From assembly GCA_003137095.1 (NCBI GenBank), contig PLET01000125.1, positions 101,794-165,793 of the forward strand: DNA of 64,000 bases, in the 5' to 3' direction. The notes under the pieces are model-generated. The model was not told where the DNA came from. It ran no database searches and saw only the letters and a program-made list of their open reading frames with translations. The position numbers and the translations under genes are program-made. Of the stretch, positions 26,616-36,778 are shown piece by piece. The number at the start of each line of letters is the position of its first letter. Position 1 is the stretch's first letter. This DNA comes from Gammaproteobacteria bacterium. GTDB lineage: Bacteria > Pseudomonadota > Gammaproteobacteria > Steroidobacterales > Steroidobacteraceae.

Positions 26616-29027
26616 ATGAAAAGCCACGCGCAGGTGGTGGTCATCGGCGGCGGCGTGGTGGGCGCGAGCGTGCTCTATCATTTGACCAAGGCCGGATGGA
26701 AGGACGTTCTGTTGATCGAACGGGCCGAACTGACCTCGGGTTCGACCTGGCATGCGGCGGGCGGCATGCACACGGTCAACGGCGATCCGAATGTCGCGAA
26801 GCTGCAGCAATACACCATCAACCTCTACAAGGAGATCGAACGCATCTCGGGTCAGTCCTGCGGCGTGCACATCACCGGCGGCATCATGCTGGCAGGCACA
26901 CGCGAGCGGCTCGATTGGCTGAAGATGGCGCAGGCCCGCGGCCGCTACCTCGGCATGGAGCTGGAGATCATCTCCGTGGACGAGGCGGCGAGGCTGTTTC
27001 CGCTCATGGACAAGAGGCACTTCACGGGCGCGATGTACGATCCGATAGAGGGACACGTCGACCCCTACGGCGTGACCCATGCCTATGCCAAATCGGCGCA
27101 GATCGGCGGCGCGGAAATCGTGCGCCACACGCGCGTGACGGACACGAAGCCGCGCCCCGACGGCTCCTGGGACGTGATCACCGACCGGGGCAGCGTACAC
27201 GCCGAGTTCGTGGTCAACGCGGCCGGCCTGTGGGCGCGCGAGGTCGGACGCATGGTCGGCATCGAATTGCCGGTGCTCGCCATGGAGCATCATTATCTGA
27301 TCACCGGCGACATGCCGGAATTGGCGGGAATGAAGGAGCAGCTGCACTGCATCGACTTCGAGGGCGAAATCTACACCCGGCAGGAACGCGGCGGCATGCT
27401 GATGGGCACCTACGAGCGCGCCGGCGTGCCATGGTCCGAGGTCGCCACCCCCTGGGATTTCGGCCAGGACCTGTTGCCCAATGACCTGGAACGCATCGCG
27501 CCCAGCCTGGAGGTCGGTTTCGAGCACTTCCCCGCGATCGGCGCCGCCGGGATCAAGAAGGTCGTCAACGGTCCGTTCACCTTCGCGCCCGACGGCAATC
27601 CGCTGATCGGACCGGTCAGGGGGCTCAGGAATTATTGGGTCGCGTGCGGTGTGATGGCCGGCTTCAGCCAGGGCGGCGGCGTCGGATTGACGCTGTCGAA
27701 CTGGATGGTGGAGGGCGATCCGGGCGCCGACGTCTGGGCCATGGACGTGGCGCGCTACGGCGACTGGGCCACGCTCGCCTACACCAACGCCAAGGTCAGG
27801 GAGAACTATTCGCGCCGCTTCAGCATACGTTTTCCGAACGAGGAACTGACCGCCGCGCGGCCGCTGCGCACCACGCCGGTCTACGAAAGACTACAGGGAC
27901 AACACGCGGTTTTCGGCGATTACTGCGGCCTCGAGCACCCGCTGTGGTTCGCGCCCACACAGGCGCAGGCCGAGGATCATTTCAGCTTCCGCCGCTCCAA
28001 CGCCCATCCGCACGTGGCTGCCGAATGCCTCGCCGTGCGGGATGCGGTGGGACTGCTGGAGATTTCCAATTACGGCAAATTCGAGATCCGCGGCCCGGGC
28101 AGCGCGGAATGGCTGTCGCGCATCATGGCCAATCGCGTGCCGAATGCAGGCCGGATCGCCTTGACGCCCATGCTGAACGAGCGCGGCAAGCTGATCGGGG
28201 ATTTCACGATGTGCCGGGTCGCCGAGAACCACGTGTTCCTGATAGGAACCTACGCGGCCGAGGTGTATTACATGCGCTGGTTCGAGCAACATGCGCCGCC
28301 TGCCGGGGTGAGCGTGCGGCCCTGCGCCATGGAATATGTCGGACTGTCGGTGGCAGGCCCGCGATCGCGGGAACTGCTGCAATCCCTGGTGCGCGATGAC
28401 CTGTCGAACGCCGCGTTCCCCTTCATGTCCTTCAGGCGCATGGACATCGGCATGGTGCCGGCGTACGTCGGACGGGTTTCCTTCACCGGCGAACTGGGCT
28501 ATGAGATGTGGGTTACCACCGATTACCAGCGCTCGCTCTACGACCTGCTCGTCAAGGCCGGCCGCGAATTCGGCCTGCGTCACTTCGGCGGACGCGCTTT
28601 GAATGCCATGCGCGTGGAGAAAAGCTTCGGCACCTGGGCGCGCGAGTACCGTCCCATCTACGGACCCTATGAGGCCGGACTGGGACGATTCGTCGATCTG
28701 AAAAAGGACCATTTCGTGGGCCGCGCGGCGGCCCTGGAAGAGAAGGATGGCGCCGCCAAGCTGCGGCTCATCACCCTCCGGATCGATGCGGCCGATGCGG
28801 ATGCCATCGGCGATGAACCCATCTGGCACGAAGGCAAGGTGGTGGGCTGGGTGACGTCCGGAGCGTTCGGACACCGGGTCAACGCGTCCATCGCTCTCGG
28901 CTACGTCCCGGCCGGGCTGGCAGCGGCAGAATCGGGCTTCGAGGTCGAGATCATCGGCGATCGGCGCCCGGCGGTGCGCCTGAACGGCGCGCCCTTCGAT
29001 CAAGCCGGCTCGCTTATGCGAGCCTGA
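26616..29027 (+). CDS. Dimethylglycine/sarcosine dehydrogenase-like FAD and GcvT-domain protein
   Basis: The 803-residue protein has an N-terminal DAO-type FAD domain (VVVIGGGVVGASVLYHL, residues about 6-22) and the motif SGSTWHAAGG. The His of that motif is the covalent FAD attachment residue in dimethylglycine dehydrogenase. The C-terminal 400 residues form a GcvT/aminomethyltransferase tetrahydrofolate domain (ISNYGKFEIRGPGSAEW; GYEMWVTTDYQRSLYDLL). Such enzymes oxidatively demethylate N-methyl amino acids and pass the one-carbon unit to tetrahydrofolate. It is one base upstream of the Rieske oxygenase, which fits stepwise removal of N-methyl groups from betaine-like compounds. Confidence 0.85.
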   Translation: MKSHAQVVVIGGGVVGASVLYHLTKAGWKDVLLIERAELTSGSTWHAAGGMHTVNGDPNVAKLQQYTINLYKEIERISGQSCGVHITGGIMLAGTRERLDWLKMAQARGRYLGMELEIISVDEAARLFPLMDKRHFTGAMYDPIEGHVDPYGVTHAYAKSAQIGGAEIVRHTRVTDTKPRPDGSWDVITDRGSVHAEFVVNAAGLWAREVGRMVGIELPVLAMEHHYLITGDMPELAGMKEQLHCIDFEGEIYTRQERGGMLMGTYERAGVPWSEVATPWDFGQDLLPNDLERIAPSLEVGFEHFPAIGAAGIKKVVNGPFTFAPDGNPLIGPVRGLRNYWVACGVMAGFSQGGGVGLTLSNWMVEGDPGADVWAMDVARYGDWATLAYTNAKVRENYSRRFSIRFPNEELTAARPLRTTPVYERLQGQHAVFGDYCGLEHPLWFAPTQAQAEDHFSFRRSNAHPHVAAECLAVRDAVGLLEISNYGKFEIRGPGSAEWLSRIMANRVPNAGRIALTPMLNERGKLIGDFTMCRVAENHVFLIGTYAAEVYYMRWFEQHAPPAGVSVRPCAMEYVGLSVAGPRSRELLQSLVRDDLSNAAFPFMSFRRMDIGMVPAYVGRVSFTGELGYEMWVTTDYQRSLYDLLVKAGREFGLRHFGGRALNAMRVEKSFGTWAREYRPIYGPYEAGLGRFVDLKKDHFVGRAAALEEKDGAAKLRLITLRIDAADADAIGDEPIWHEGKVVGWVTSGAFGHRVNASIALGYVPAGLAAAESGFEVEIIGDRRPAVRLNGAPFDQAGSLMRA

Positions 29028-29028
29028 C

Positions 29029-30195
29029 ATGATCAGTGCGCCCGGTCCGAACGCCCTGGGATACAACGGGCTCACCGAGCGGCGCGATGGACTCCCGGCG
29101 CATACGTATTATGACCCCGGTCATTTCGCGCTCGAGCTACAGCGCATCTGGCACCGGAACTGGCTGTATGCCGGACGCAGCGCCGAATTGGCGCGACCCG
29201 GCGACTACCGCACCTTCGAGTTCGGGGACCAGCGCGCATTGCTGGTGCGTGACGCAGACGGTGAGTTGCGCGGCTTTCACGATACCTGCCGCCATCGCGG
29301 CGCGGCACTGTGCCGCGAGGCCCGGGGCCGCTTCGGTGCGGCGGGCATCGTCTGTCCCTATCACGCCTGGGTCTACAGCCTGCGGGGGGATCTGCTGCGC
29401 ACCTCCTCGAAGAGCCATGGCAGCGGTTTTGACCCCGCCGACCACTCGCTCTATCCGGTGCGGGTCATGGAATGGAACGGATTCATGTTCGCGGCTTTCG
29501 CGGCCGATGCGCCGCCGCTGCAGGCAAATTTCGACCAGCCGCTCGACCGCATGGACGCCTGGCCGCTGCGCGATTTGGTCGTCGGCCACGTGTTTACCAA
29601 GACCATGTTCTGCAATTGGAAAGTATTCTGGGAGAATTACAACGAGTGCCTGCACTGCCCCGGCGTGCATCCGCGGCTCTCGCAACTGGTGCCGATTTTC
29701 GGGCGTGCATTGCTGGAGCAGAAGGACGATCCGGACTGGAGCCGCCAGCCGGACGAGGATCCCAAATACCGCGGCGGACTGCGGCAAGGTGCGGCAACCT
29801 GGTCGATGGATGGCGCAGCCACCGGGAGCGTGTTCCCGCGGGTGTCCGAGGAGGACCGACGGATCGGCCACGTGTACATGACCAGCCTGCCGTCGGTCTT
29901 CATCGTCGGACACGTCGATTATGTGCGCGTCGTGCGCCTGCGGCCGCTGGCACCCGAAATGACCGAAATCAACGTGGAGTATCTATTCGCGCCGCAAACC
30001 CTGGCGGATCCGCACGTCGACCTGCACAACATCGTGGAGTTCACCAACCTGGTGATGACCGAGGACGCGCAGATCTGCGAGTTGAACCAGCGTGGCCTGC
30101 ATGCAGCACCGCACGCGCACGGCGTGTTGATGCCGGAGGAATACATGATCGCGCAATTCCACGATTGGGTTCTTGCCGAGCTGAGTCGTTGCTGA
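29029..30195 (+). CDS. Rieske non-heme iron oxygenase, choline/betaine monooxygenase-like
   Basis: The 388-residue oxygenase alpha subunit has the Rieske [2Fe-2S] ligands CRHRG and CPYHAW (C-x-H-x(16-18)-C-x2-H) in residues about 85-110. The mononuclear iron ligands lie in NYNECLHCPGVHPRL, with a distal Asp in TEDAQICELNQRG. This pattern matches quaternary-amine oxygenases (GbcA, choline monooxygenase, carnitine oxygenase). A reductase partner is needed but none is adjacent. With the upstream dimethylglycine-dehydrogenase-like protein it suggests demethylation of a quaternary or tertiary amine such as glycine betaine. Specificity is inferred. Confidence 0.85.
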   Translation: MISAPGPNALGYNGLTERRDGLPAHTYYDPGHFALELQRIWHRNWLYAGRSAELARPGDYRTFEFGDQRALLVRDADGELRGFHDTCRHRGAALCREARGRFGAAGIVCPYHAWVYSLRGDLLRTSSKSHGSGFDPADHSLYPVRVMEWNGFMFAAFAADAPPLQANFDQPLDRMDAWPLRDLVVGHVFTKTMFCNWKVFWENYNECLHCPGVHPRLSQLVPIFGRALLEQKDDPDWSRQPDEDPKYRGGLRQGAATWSMDGAATGSVFPRVSEEDRRIGHVYMTSLPSVFIVGHVDYVRVVRLRPLAPEMTEINVEYLFAPQTLADPHVDLHNIVEFTNLVMTEDAQICELNQRGLHAAPHAHGVLMPEEYMIAQFHDWVLAELSRC

Positions 30196-30200
30196 ACGCA

Positions 30201-31310
30201 GTGGCCGCCCGCAGCGGCCTCGGCGCCGCATTCATCGCGCTGGCGCTCGCCGGCGCCTGCAGCAGGGACAACGCTCCGGCCGTCGAGCCGCCGGTGCTCA
30301 ACATCTACAACTGGGCGGAGTACATCGGTCACGACACCGTCGCGGAGTTCGAGCGCCGCACCCACATCAAGGTCGTGCAGGATTTCTACGACTCCAATGA
30401 GTCCCTCGAGGCCAAGCTGCTGGTGGGCGACGCCGGCTACGACATCGTAAGCACGACCACGGCGTTTTACGGCCGCCAGATTCGCGCGGGGGTGTATCTG
30501 CCGCTGGATTTCTCCAGGCTGCCCCATTGGAAGAATCTAGACCCGCAGGTGCTCGCGGTGCAGGCGCAGGCCGATCCGGGCAACCGCTTCGCCATGCCGT
30601 ACCTGCACGCCATGAACGGTTTCGTCTACAACATCGACCAGGTCAGGACGCGCATGCCCGGCGCTCCGACGGACAGTCTCGCCATGCTGTTCGATCCGGC
30701 GGTCATTTCGCGATTCGCGGATTGCGGCGTGAGTTTCCTGGATTCGCCGGAGGACCTCATCGAACTCGCGATGCTGTATCTGCGGTTGGATCCGAACTCG
30801 CGCAAGGTGGAGGATCTTCGGGCGGCGGAACGCCTGCTGATCGGCGTTCGGCCATACGTGCGGATGTTCGATTCGAACGACTACTGGCATCAGCTGGCCG
30901 CCGGGGAGCTCTGCATGGCCGTCGCCTGGTCGAGCGACTATTCGATTGCGCAGGCGCGGGCGCGGGAAACCGGATCCGGTGCACATCTGGCGTTCGTGCT
31001 GCCGAAGGAAGGCTCGAACATCACGTATAACGCACTGCTGATACCCGCCTCCGCGCCGCACCCGCAAGCGGCGCACAAGTTCCTGGACTTCATCCTGGAA
31101 CCGAGGGTCATCGCGGACATCACCAACGACATCCACTACGGCAACGACAACCTGGCGGCGCGCCCCTTCGTCGACCCGTCGATATTGAACGATCCGGCGA
31201 TTTATCCACCACCCGGACTGCGCGACAAGCTGTATCTGCCGGCCGAGGTCGATGCGGATTACGAGAGACTGCGTACCCGCGTCTGGACTCACATCAAGAC
31301 CGGCGAATGA
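30201..31310 (+). CDS. PotF/PotD-like periplasmic polyamine-binding protein
   Basis: The exported protein of about 369 residues has a short hydrophobic signal ending in LALAGAC, possibly a lipidation site although the lipobox is imperfect. Substrate-binding-protein features follow: LNIYNWAEYIGHDTVAEFERR, DIVSTTTAFYGRQI and GNRFAMPYLHAMNGFVYNID, which match PotF/SpuD-type polyamine binders. The GTG at 30201 is used; a TTG at 30189 would overlap the Rieske stop. No ABC permease or ATPase genes follow, so it is an orphan receptor here or works with components encoded elsewhere. Ligand could be a polyamine or a methylated amine, given its neighbours. Confidence 0.82.
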   Translation: MAARSGLGAAFIALALAGACSRDNAPAVEPPVLNIYNWAEYIGHDTVAEFERRTHIKVVQDFYDSNESLEAKLLVGDAGYDIVSTTTAFYGRQIRAGVYLPLDFSRLPHWKNLDPQVLAVQAQADPGNRFAMPYLHAMNGFVYNIDQVRTRMPGAPTDSLAMLFDPAVISRFADCGVSFLDSPEDLIELAMLYLRLDPNSRKVEDLRAAERLLIGVRPYVRMFDSNDYWHQLAAGELCMAVAWSSDYSIAQARARETGSGAHLAFVLPKEGSNITYNALLIPASAPHPQAAHKFLDFILEPRVIADITNDIHYGNDNLAARPFVDPSILNDPAIYPPPGLRDKLYLPAEVDADYERLRTRVWTHIKTGE

Positions 31311-31670
31311 TGGGAACCGGCGGCCGCATGGACCTCGAGCGAGTCGCCGACCGGCGTGCGCCCTACGGCGCCGTCGCCGCGTATGCGCTCGAAACTGGCC
31401 AATGTCATGTGCACGGTCGCGTTGGCGCGGCGACTCAAGAACGGCGCTGGACCGGATGCCGGGCCGATCCTGGGTAAGGCCGCGTGGTCCGCTTCGACCG
31501 CAAGCGAGTTGATTTCACCGACCGCTGAAGAATCATACGCGGTGCTCGGGGCCCAACCCGGCCGGGGTGCGCCGTGCAGCCCTGGAAATATCGCTTTGCG
31601 CACCCATCTAGGGGGGGTGGGCGGGGTACCGCCGCCCGTTGCAACTATTTGACGGATCAGGAGTTTCTCT
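31311..31670 (+). other. Intergenic region without a supported long gene
   Basis: No open frame here has convincing codon use or a recognisable domain. Frames of 86 to 131 codons exist on both strands but are Arg/Pro/Ala-rich and cross the flanking genes. The last 40 bases hold a G-rich run and then a good ribosome site for the small ORF that begins at 31671, so the stretch probably contains that gene's promoter. Confidence 0.5.
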
Positions 31671-31760
31671 ATGCTTGGAATCATTGCCCGTTGGGGTCAC
31701 AACGTGTTGCTCATCGCCATGGGTCTGATGACCGTCGCCGTGGTCATTTTGGCGACCTGA
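31671..31760 (+). CDS. Possible 29-residue single-span membrane peptide
   Basis: An ATG follows a good Shine-Dalgarno (CAGGAG, seven bases upstream). It opens a 29-codon frame ending in TGA: a short N-terminus (MLGIIARWGHN) and one hydrophobic helix ([18 protein letters not shown]). The Arg-Trp-Gly-His start followed by an uninterrupted membrane span resembles the accessory microproteins of membrane complexes. I recognise no family. Its 3' end overlaps the end of the convergent membrane protein gene by 17 bases. The ribosome site and clean hydrophobic pattern support it; the short length is the main doubt. Confidence 0.4.
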   Translation: MLGIIARWGHNVLLIAMGLMTVAVVILAT

Positions 31761-32322
31761 GGGCCACCTCCGTGGCCGGTTCGAAGTCCGCGCGCGCCAG
31801 ATGCCGGGATTTCCACAACAGGGCGGCGTAGTAATACACGTAGTATGCGATCAACACCCACAACAGCCCGACGGTGAGCGGGCTTTGAACCATGGCGCCC
31901 GGCGACATCGACGCATACGAGTTGGAGTTCAGGCCGCCGGCGGCAGACCCGCCGGCGGCCATCCCGGCGAATCGATAGATGATCCTGCCGAGAAACAGCG
32001 CGGAGACCGCGATGCCCGTGTACGCATGCGGTATGAAGTAAAGTCTGCCGTCGAGGCGTTCGAAACGCATGCGCCGCGCCGCCCATACCGCGAGACAAAG
32101 ACCGAGTCCGATGCCGGCGAGCGACGTCCACAGGAAGGCCGCTGATCGAAGCGCAACCGGCATCATGGCGAGACCCACCGCGCCGAGGACCGCGATTCGC
32201 AATCCCAGGCGCGCCGGCCGCAACTGCTGGCGGCCGAAATTGCGCCGCAGGCGCCGGTACATGGCGTAGGCGACCAACGCCGCCACGGCCCACAAGCCGG
32301 GTATTTCGTTACCGCCGGTCAT
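31744..32322 (-). CDS. Small multi-span membrane protein, DUF1453/CcdC-like
   Basis: The 192-residue protein has about five predicted membrane helices. The start region [29 protein letters not shown] is followed by short helices and the segment [27 protein letters not shown], as I recall in DUF1453 (CcdC-like) membrane proteins. The ATG at 32322 overlaps the end of glpK by 14 bases. The frame continues further upstream, but that part is antisense-like glpK shadow. The function of the family is not established. The glpK coupling may be incidental. Confidence 0.65.
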   Translation of the reverse strand: MTGGNEIPGLWAVAALVAYAMYRRLRRNFGRQQLRPARLGLRIAVLGAVGLAMMPVALRSAAFLWTSLAGIGLGLCLAVWAARRMRFERLDGRLYFIPHAYTGIAVSALFLGRIIYRFAGMAAGGSAAGGLNSNSYASMSPGAMVQSPLTVGLLWVLIAYYVYYYAALLWKSRHLARADFEPATEVALRSPK

Positions 32323-33808
32323 CGATTTCGCGCCAGCCGCGGGAACGCTCGACCGCGCGCGCCCATTGGTGCATGCAGGCGGCCGCCTGGTCGCGCCCGA
32401 TGGATGGCTCGAATCGACGGTCGACCTGCCAGTTTCCGGCCAGTTCATCCTGTGAATGCCAAAAGCCGACGGCGAGGCCCGCGAGATAGGCCGCGCCCAA
32501 CGCCGTGGTCTCGGTGATGCGCGGCCGCACCACCGGCACCCCGAGCAGATCCGCCTGGAATTGCATCAGCAGATCATTGGCGGTGGCGCCGCCATCGACG
32601 CGCAGTTCGAGCAACCGCGATTCGGCATCGCCCTGCATGGCAATCAGCAACTCGGCGCTCTGGAAGGCGATCGATTCCAAGGAGGCGCGTGCAATGTGCG
32701 CCGCGGTGCTGCCGCGGGTCAGGCCGACGATGGTGCCGCGCGCATTCGCGTCCCAATGCGGACTGCCGAGACCGCTGAATGCCGGCACCAGATACACCCC
32801 GCCGTTGTCCGGCGCGCTGCGTGCCAGCGGCTCCACATCCGCTGATTTTTCGATCAGCCCCAGGCCGTCGCGCAGCCATTGAACCACCGCGCCGCCGACG
32901 AACACGCTGCCCTCGAGCGCGTAGCACAGTCCCTTGACGTCCCAGGCGATGGTGGACAGCAGGCGGTTGCGCGATGCCAGGGGCGCCGTGCCGGTATTCA
33001 TCAGCATGAAGCAGCCGGTTCCATAGGTATTCTTCGCCATTCCGGGGCGAAAACAGGTCTGGCCGAAGAGGGCGGCCTGCTGGTCCCCGGCGATGGCGGC
33101 GAGCGACACCTCCCGGCCGGCGATTTGCACCGGCACCGGCACGTCGAAGCAGGAGGGCACGACGCAGGGCAGGCAGGCCCTCGGGATGCGCAGCATCTCC
33201 AGCATGGAGTCGTCCCATTGGCCGGTGTGCAGATTCAGCAGCAGGGTGCGGCTGGCGTTCGATGCATCGGTGATGTGCCGCCGGCCGCCGGACAGCTTCC
33301 AGGCGAGCCAGCTGTCGATCGTGCCGAAAGCCAATTCGCCTTGCTCGGCGCGGGAACGCGCGCCGGGAATGTTGTCGAGCATCCAGCAGAGTTTGGTGCC
33401 GGAGAAATACGGATCGAGCGTCAATCCGGTGCGCTGCGCCACCTGCGCCTCGTGGCCGGCCGCCTTGAGCCGCGCACAGTGATCGGCGGTGCGCCGGTCC
33501 TGCCAGACGATGGCCCTCGCCAGCGGCGCTCCGGAACGCCGATCCCATAGAACCGTGGTCTCGCGCTGGTTGGTTATGCCAAGCGCGGCGATATCGACGG
33601 GCGTCGCGCGCGCCAGGGTCAGCACTTCGGCGATGGTTTCCGCCTGCGACGCCCAGATTTCCTCGGCGTCGTGCTCGACCCATCCGGGGTGCGGAAAGTG
33701 CTGCGTGAATTCCCGTTGTGCGCAGGCGACGATGTTGCCGCGTTGGTCGAAGAGGATGGACCGCGAGCTGCTCGTGCCCTGGTCCAGACTCAAAATGAAC
33801 GGTGCCAT
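32309..33808 (-). CDS. glpK: Glycerol kinase
   Basis: The 499-residue FGGY-family kinase phosphorylates glycerol to glycerol-3-phosphate with ATP. Evidence is the N-terminal phosphate loop [16 protein letters not shown], the [17 protein letters not shown] segment, [11 protein letters not shown], the ATP-side [10 protein letters not shown], and the C-terminal signature [22 protein letters not shown]. The length is that of the family. ATG at 33808 is chosen; an ATG three codons upstream is possible. The long upstream extension of the frame is antisense to the peptidase gene. No glpF, glpD or glpR is adjacent, which is unusual for glycerol operons. Confidence 0.95.
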   Translation of the reverse strand: MAPFILSLDQGTSSSRSILFDQRGNIVACAQREFTQHFPHPGWVEHDAEEIWASQAETIAEVLTLARATPVDIAALGITNQRETTVLWDRRSGAPLARAIVWQDRRTADHCARLKAAGHEAQVAQRTGLTLDPYFSGTKLCWMLDNIPGARSRAEQGELAFGTIDSWLAWKLSGGRRHITDASNASRTLLLNLHTGQWDDSMLEMLRIPRACLPCVVPSCFDVPVPVQIAGREVSLAAIAGDQQAALFGQTCFRPGMAKNTYGTGCFMLMNTGTAPLASRNRLLSTIAWDVKGLCYALEGSVFVGGAVVQWLRDGLGLIEKSADVEPLARSAPDNGGVYLVPAFSGLGSPHWDANARGTIVGLTRGSTAAHIARASLESIAFQSAELLIAMQGDAESRLLELRVDGGATANDLLMQFQADLLGVPVVRPRITETTALGAAYLAGLAVGFWHSQDELAGNWQVDRRFEPSIGRDQAAACMHQWARAVERSRGWREIDDRR

Positions 33809-33886
33809 CGCGCGCATACTACCGCAATGCCCGAGCCCGGGGTGGGACACGACAGCGGCCCTTGGCCGGATTTGCGAGGTGCTAAG

Positions 33887-36727
33887 ATGGCCGGCATGCG
33901 CGACGAGTATGTACCGCTGATATGCATCGCGATGGCATTCTGCAGACCGGCTCTTGCTCAATCCGCGGTTCCCGAACCGGCCGAAGCCGGTTCCGTCGCT
34001 GAGATCGCTGCGGCAACCACCGAGTCGCGGTTTCTGTCTCCCTGGGTTTCCTACCTGCCGGCATCGGCACAGGTGCCGTCGCCGCGCGTTTTCTTCGGAC
34101 GCATTGCCGGAGCCCGCGGCGAACTGGTCGATTCCGCCAAGGCCTATGCGTATTGCCGCGCACTGGCCGTGAAGTCGCCGCGGGTGCGGCTGTTCACCAT
34201 CGGCCGATCGGAGGAAGGCCGCGACATCGTGATGCTCGCCGTCGCCGATGAGCAGGGCATCGCCAGCCTGGAGGCGTTGAAGGCCGCCACCGCCGCTCTC
34301 GCCGATCCGCGCAAAACCGATGAAGCCGCAGCGGAGCACCTGATCGCGGGTGCGCGGCCCGTGTACTATTTCAACGCGGCGCTGCACTCCGACGAGACGG
34401 GATCGACCGAATCGGTTCTCGAGCTGGCCTACCGGCTCGCGGTTTCCGAGACGCCGATGATCCGCAGAATCCGCGAGAACCTGGTGGTGCTGATCAATCC
34501 GGTCTCCAATCCGGACGGGCGCGACAAGCAGGTTGAATGGTTTTACCGTTTCCTGAAGGGGAAAACGCACCCGGATGCGTTTCCGCGGCAGGCGCCGCCG
34601 TACTGGTCGCGTTACGCGTTCGTGGAAATCAACCGCGACGCGCATCAGCTGACCCATGAAACCACCAAGGCGGTGAGCCGGATGTTCTTCGACTGGCACC
34701 CGGTGGTGATCCACGACCTGCACGAGGCCGAAGCGCTGCTGCTCACCTGGAACGGCACGGGACCCTACAATCCGCACATCGATCCGATCGCCTATGCCGA
34801 GTTCCTGGCCATGGGCTTCCAGGAGGTCGATACCCTGACGGCGCTCGGGATGCCGGGAGTCTGGACCTGGAATTTCGGGGAAGGGTTCTCCCAGGTCTCA
34901 CTCGATTCGATTGCAATGAACCACAATGCCATCGGCCGCGGTTACGAGACCTTCGGCAACGGCACCGCCGAAACCATCCTATGGTCGACGGGGCGCAAGG
35001 AGGAACTCACGCCCGAGCACATGACGACCGAATGGTACCGCCCGGTGCCGGCGCCTGCGGGCTTTTCCTGGTCTGCCCGCGACACCGTCAACTACAACGA
35101 AACCGCCGCGTTGGCGGCTCTGGATTATGCGGCCGACCACGCCCGCTCGCTGTTGAGAAATTTCTATGTCAAGGGACGGCACAGCTGGCGCAAGGGGTTG
35201 GAGGAGCCGCCTTACGCATTCGTCATTCCGGCGGATCAGGGCGATCCGATGCGCGTCGCCCAGATGATCGGCAGGCTGATGTCGCAGCACATCGAGGTGA
35301 GTCGCAGCGGCTCGCCGCTGATGCTCAAGGAGGGCCTTTTTCCCGCAGGCACCTATGTGGTGCGAATGGATCAGCCTTACCGCAACTACGCCTTGGATCT
35401 GCTGGCGCCGCAGGAATATCCGAAGGATGGCACCGAGCCGTACGACGATGTGTCGTGGGAATTGCCGGCCAACTATCACGTGTTGGCGGTGGCCAGCGCG
35501 GATGCCGGCGTGCGCGACGCCAATTTGACCCCACTCATCGAGGCTCCAAGTCCACGCGGCGAAATCTCCGGCGGCGGGCCGGCCTACGTGCTGAGGGACT
35601 CCGGCCAGGAAGGCGTGTTCGAGGCCCGCTTTCGTCTGGCGCGGTTCACGGTCGACATCGCCGAACGTGCGTTTTCTTTGCGCGGCGTCGACTATCCGGC
35701 GGGTTCCTGGCTGATCCCCGCCCAGGCCGGACTCGCCGACCAGTTGCGCGAGTGTGCGGCGGCGCTCGGTCTGAATTTCTCTGGAACGGCATCCCTGCCC
35801 GCGGTTGCGCATCACGCCGCGAAGACCCCCAGGCTCGGGCTGTGGGTGCCCTGGGCCGATACCGATTCCATCGGCTGGATACGCTACAGCCTGGATCAAC
35901 GTCATGTTCCGTACGTCTATGTGCGCGATGAAGACATCCGTTCCGGCCGATTCCGCCACGATGTGGACGTGCTGCTCTACGGCCAGGTCGATCTGGAATT
36001 GCTCGACCAGATTCATGGCATTCCGAAGTCATGGGGTCCCATGCCCTTCAAGAAGACTGCGCTCACGCCCAGCCACGGCACTCCGGCGGCCTCGGAGGAC
36101 ATCACCGGCGGCATCGGCTGGGGAGGAGTCGATCAGATCCAGCAATTCGTGGAGTCGGGAGGTCTGATGATCACCCTGGGCAGCGGCTCGATGCTTCCCC
36201 TGGAAGGCGGGATCGTGCGCGGAGTGCGGCGCGATTCCGGCGGCGTGCCGCGCAGTTCGCAAGGCGGCGGCGCCGCCGCGGCCATCGCGGCGCAAACGGC
36301 CCTGACGCGCACGCCCGGGGCGCATGTACGCGTGAGCTTTGCACGCCCCGATCATCCGATCGCGTACGGCTATCCGCCATCCACGCACGTATTCCGCCAG
36401 AACTTCCCCTTGTACGCCGAGCCGCGACGCTGGGTGCGCATGGCCTATTGCACCACCTGCCTGGACGGCCCGATCGATGATAGCGGGGTGGTCATGCGAT
36501 GGGGTAGCCGTGACGGGCTGCCCTTTCTGGTCAGCGGCCAGGTGTGGGGCGAGGAGAACCTGATCGGCCGTCCCGCCATATTCGACTTTCCGGTGGGTCG
36601 CGGCCATGTGGTCGCCTTTAATTTCAATCCCTTGGACCGCGATCTGAACCGCGGCGACCAGCGCCTGGTATGGAATGCGATCATCAACTGGCAGGCCATC
36701 GTCGCCGGTTTTCCGGCGCGCAACTGA
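33887..36727 (+). CDS. Exported M14-like zinc carboxypeptidase
   Basis: The 946-residue protein has a signal peptide ([13 protein letters not shown]) and a peptidase M14 catalytic region (about residues 60-380). The zinc ligands H-x-x-E are in [12 protein letters not shown], and the third His is in [32 protein letters not shown] and [14 protein letters not shown] are further family motifs. The C-terminal 550 residues contain no domain I can name. This is the large periplasmic M14 type found in Gammaproteobacteria and Bacteroidetes, likely digesting peptides or modified amino-acid polymers. GAGGT before ATG 33887 supports the start. It is divergent from glpK. Confidence 0.82.
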   Translation: MAGMRDEYVPLICIAMAFCRPALAQSAVPEPAEAGSVAEIAAATTESRFLSPWVSYLPASAQVPSPRVFFGRIAGARGELVDSAKAYAYCRALAVKSPRVRLFTIGRSEEGRDIVMLAVADEQGIASLEALKAATAALADPRKTDEAAAEHLIAGARPVYYFNAALHSDETGSTESVLELAYRLAVSETPMIRRIRENLVVLINPVSNPDGRDKQVEWFYRFLKGKTHPDAFPRQAPPYWSRYAFVEINRDAHQLTHETTKAVSRMFFDWHPVVIHDLHEAEALLLTWNGTGPYNPHIDPIAYAEFLAMGFQEVDTLTALGMPGVWTWNFGEGFSQVSLDSIAMNHNAIGRGYETFGNGTAETILWSTGRKEELTPEHMTTEWYRPVPAPAGFSWSARDTVNYNETAALAALDYAADHARSLLRNFYVKGRHSWRKGLEEPPYAFVIPADQGDPMRVAQMIGRLMSQHIEVSRSGSPLMLKEGLFPAGTYVVRMDQPYRNYALDLLAPQEYPKDGTEPYDDVSWELPANYHVLAVASADAGVRDANLTPLIEAPSPRGEISGGGPAYVLRDSGQEGVFEARFRLARFTVDIAERAFSLRGVDYPAGSWLIPAQAGLADQLRECAAALGLNFSGTASLPAVAHHAAKTPRLGLWVPWADTDSIGWIRYSLDQRHVPYVYVRDEDIRSGRFRHDVDVLLYGQVDLELLDQIHGIPKSWGPMPFKKTALTPSHGTPAASEDITGGIGWGGVDQIQQFVESGGLMITLGSGSMLPLEGGIVRGVRRDSGGVPRSSQGGGAAAAIAAQTALTRTPGAHVRVSFARPDHPIAYGYPPSTHVFRQNFPLYAEPRRWVRMAYCTTCLDGPIDDSGVVMRWGSRDGLPFLVSGQVWGEENLIGRPAIFDFPVGRGHVVAFNFNPLDRDLNRGDQRLVWNAIINWQAIVAGFPARN

Positions 36728-36778
36728 CGCGCAGGTCACTGTCGTTTAAGATCGAACCCCAACACGGGGGTTAACGGA

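Noticed and set aside
25542..27527. 661-codon minus-strand frame
   Set aside because: Covers the LysR and dehydrogenase genes antisense; biased composition and no motifs.
31289..31684. 131-codon minus-strand frame in the intergenic region
   Set aside because: Runs into the polyamine-binding protein gene antisense, no ribosome site and no recognisable family.
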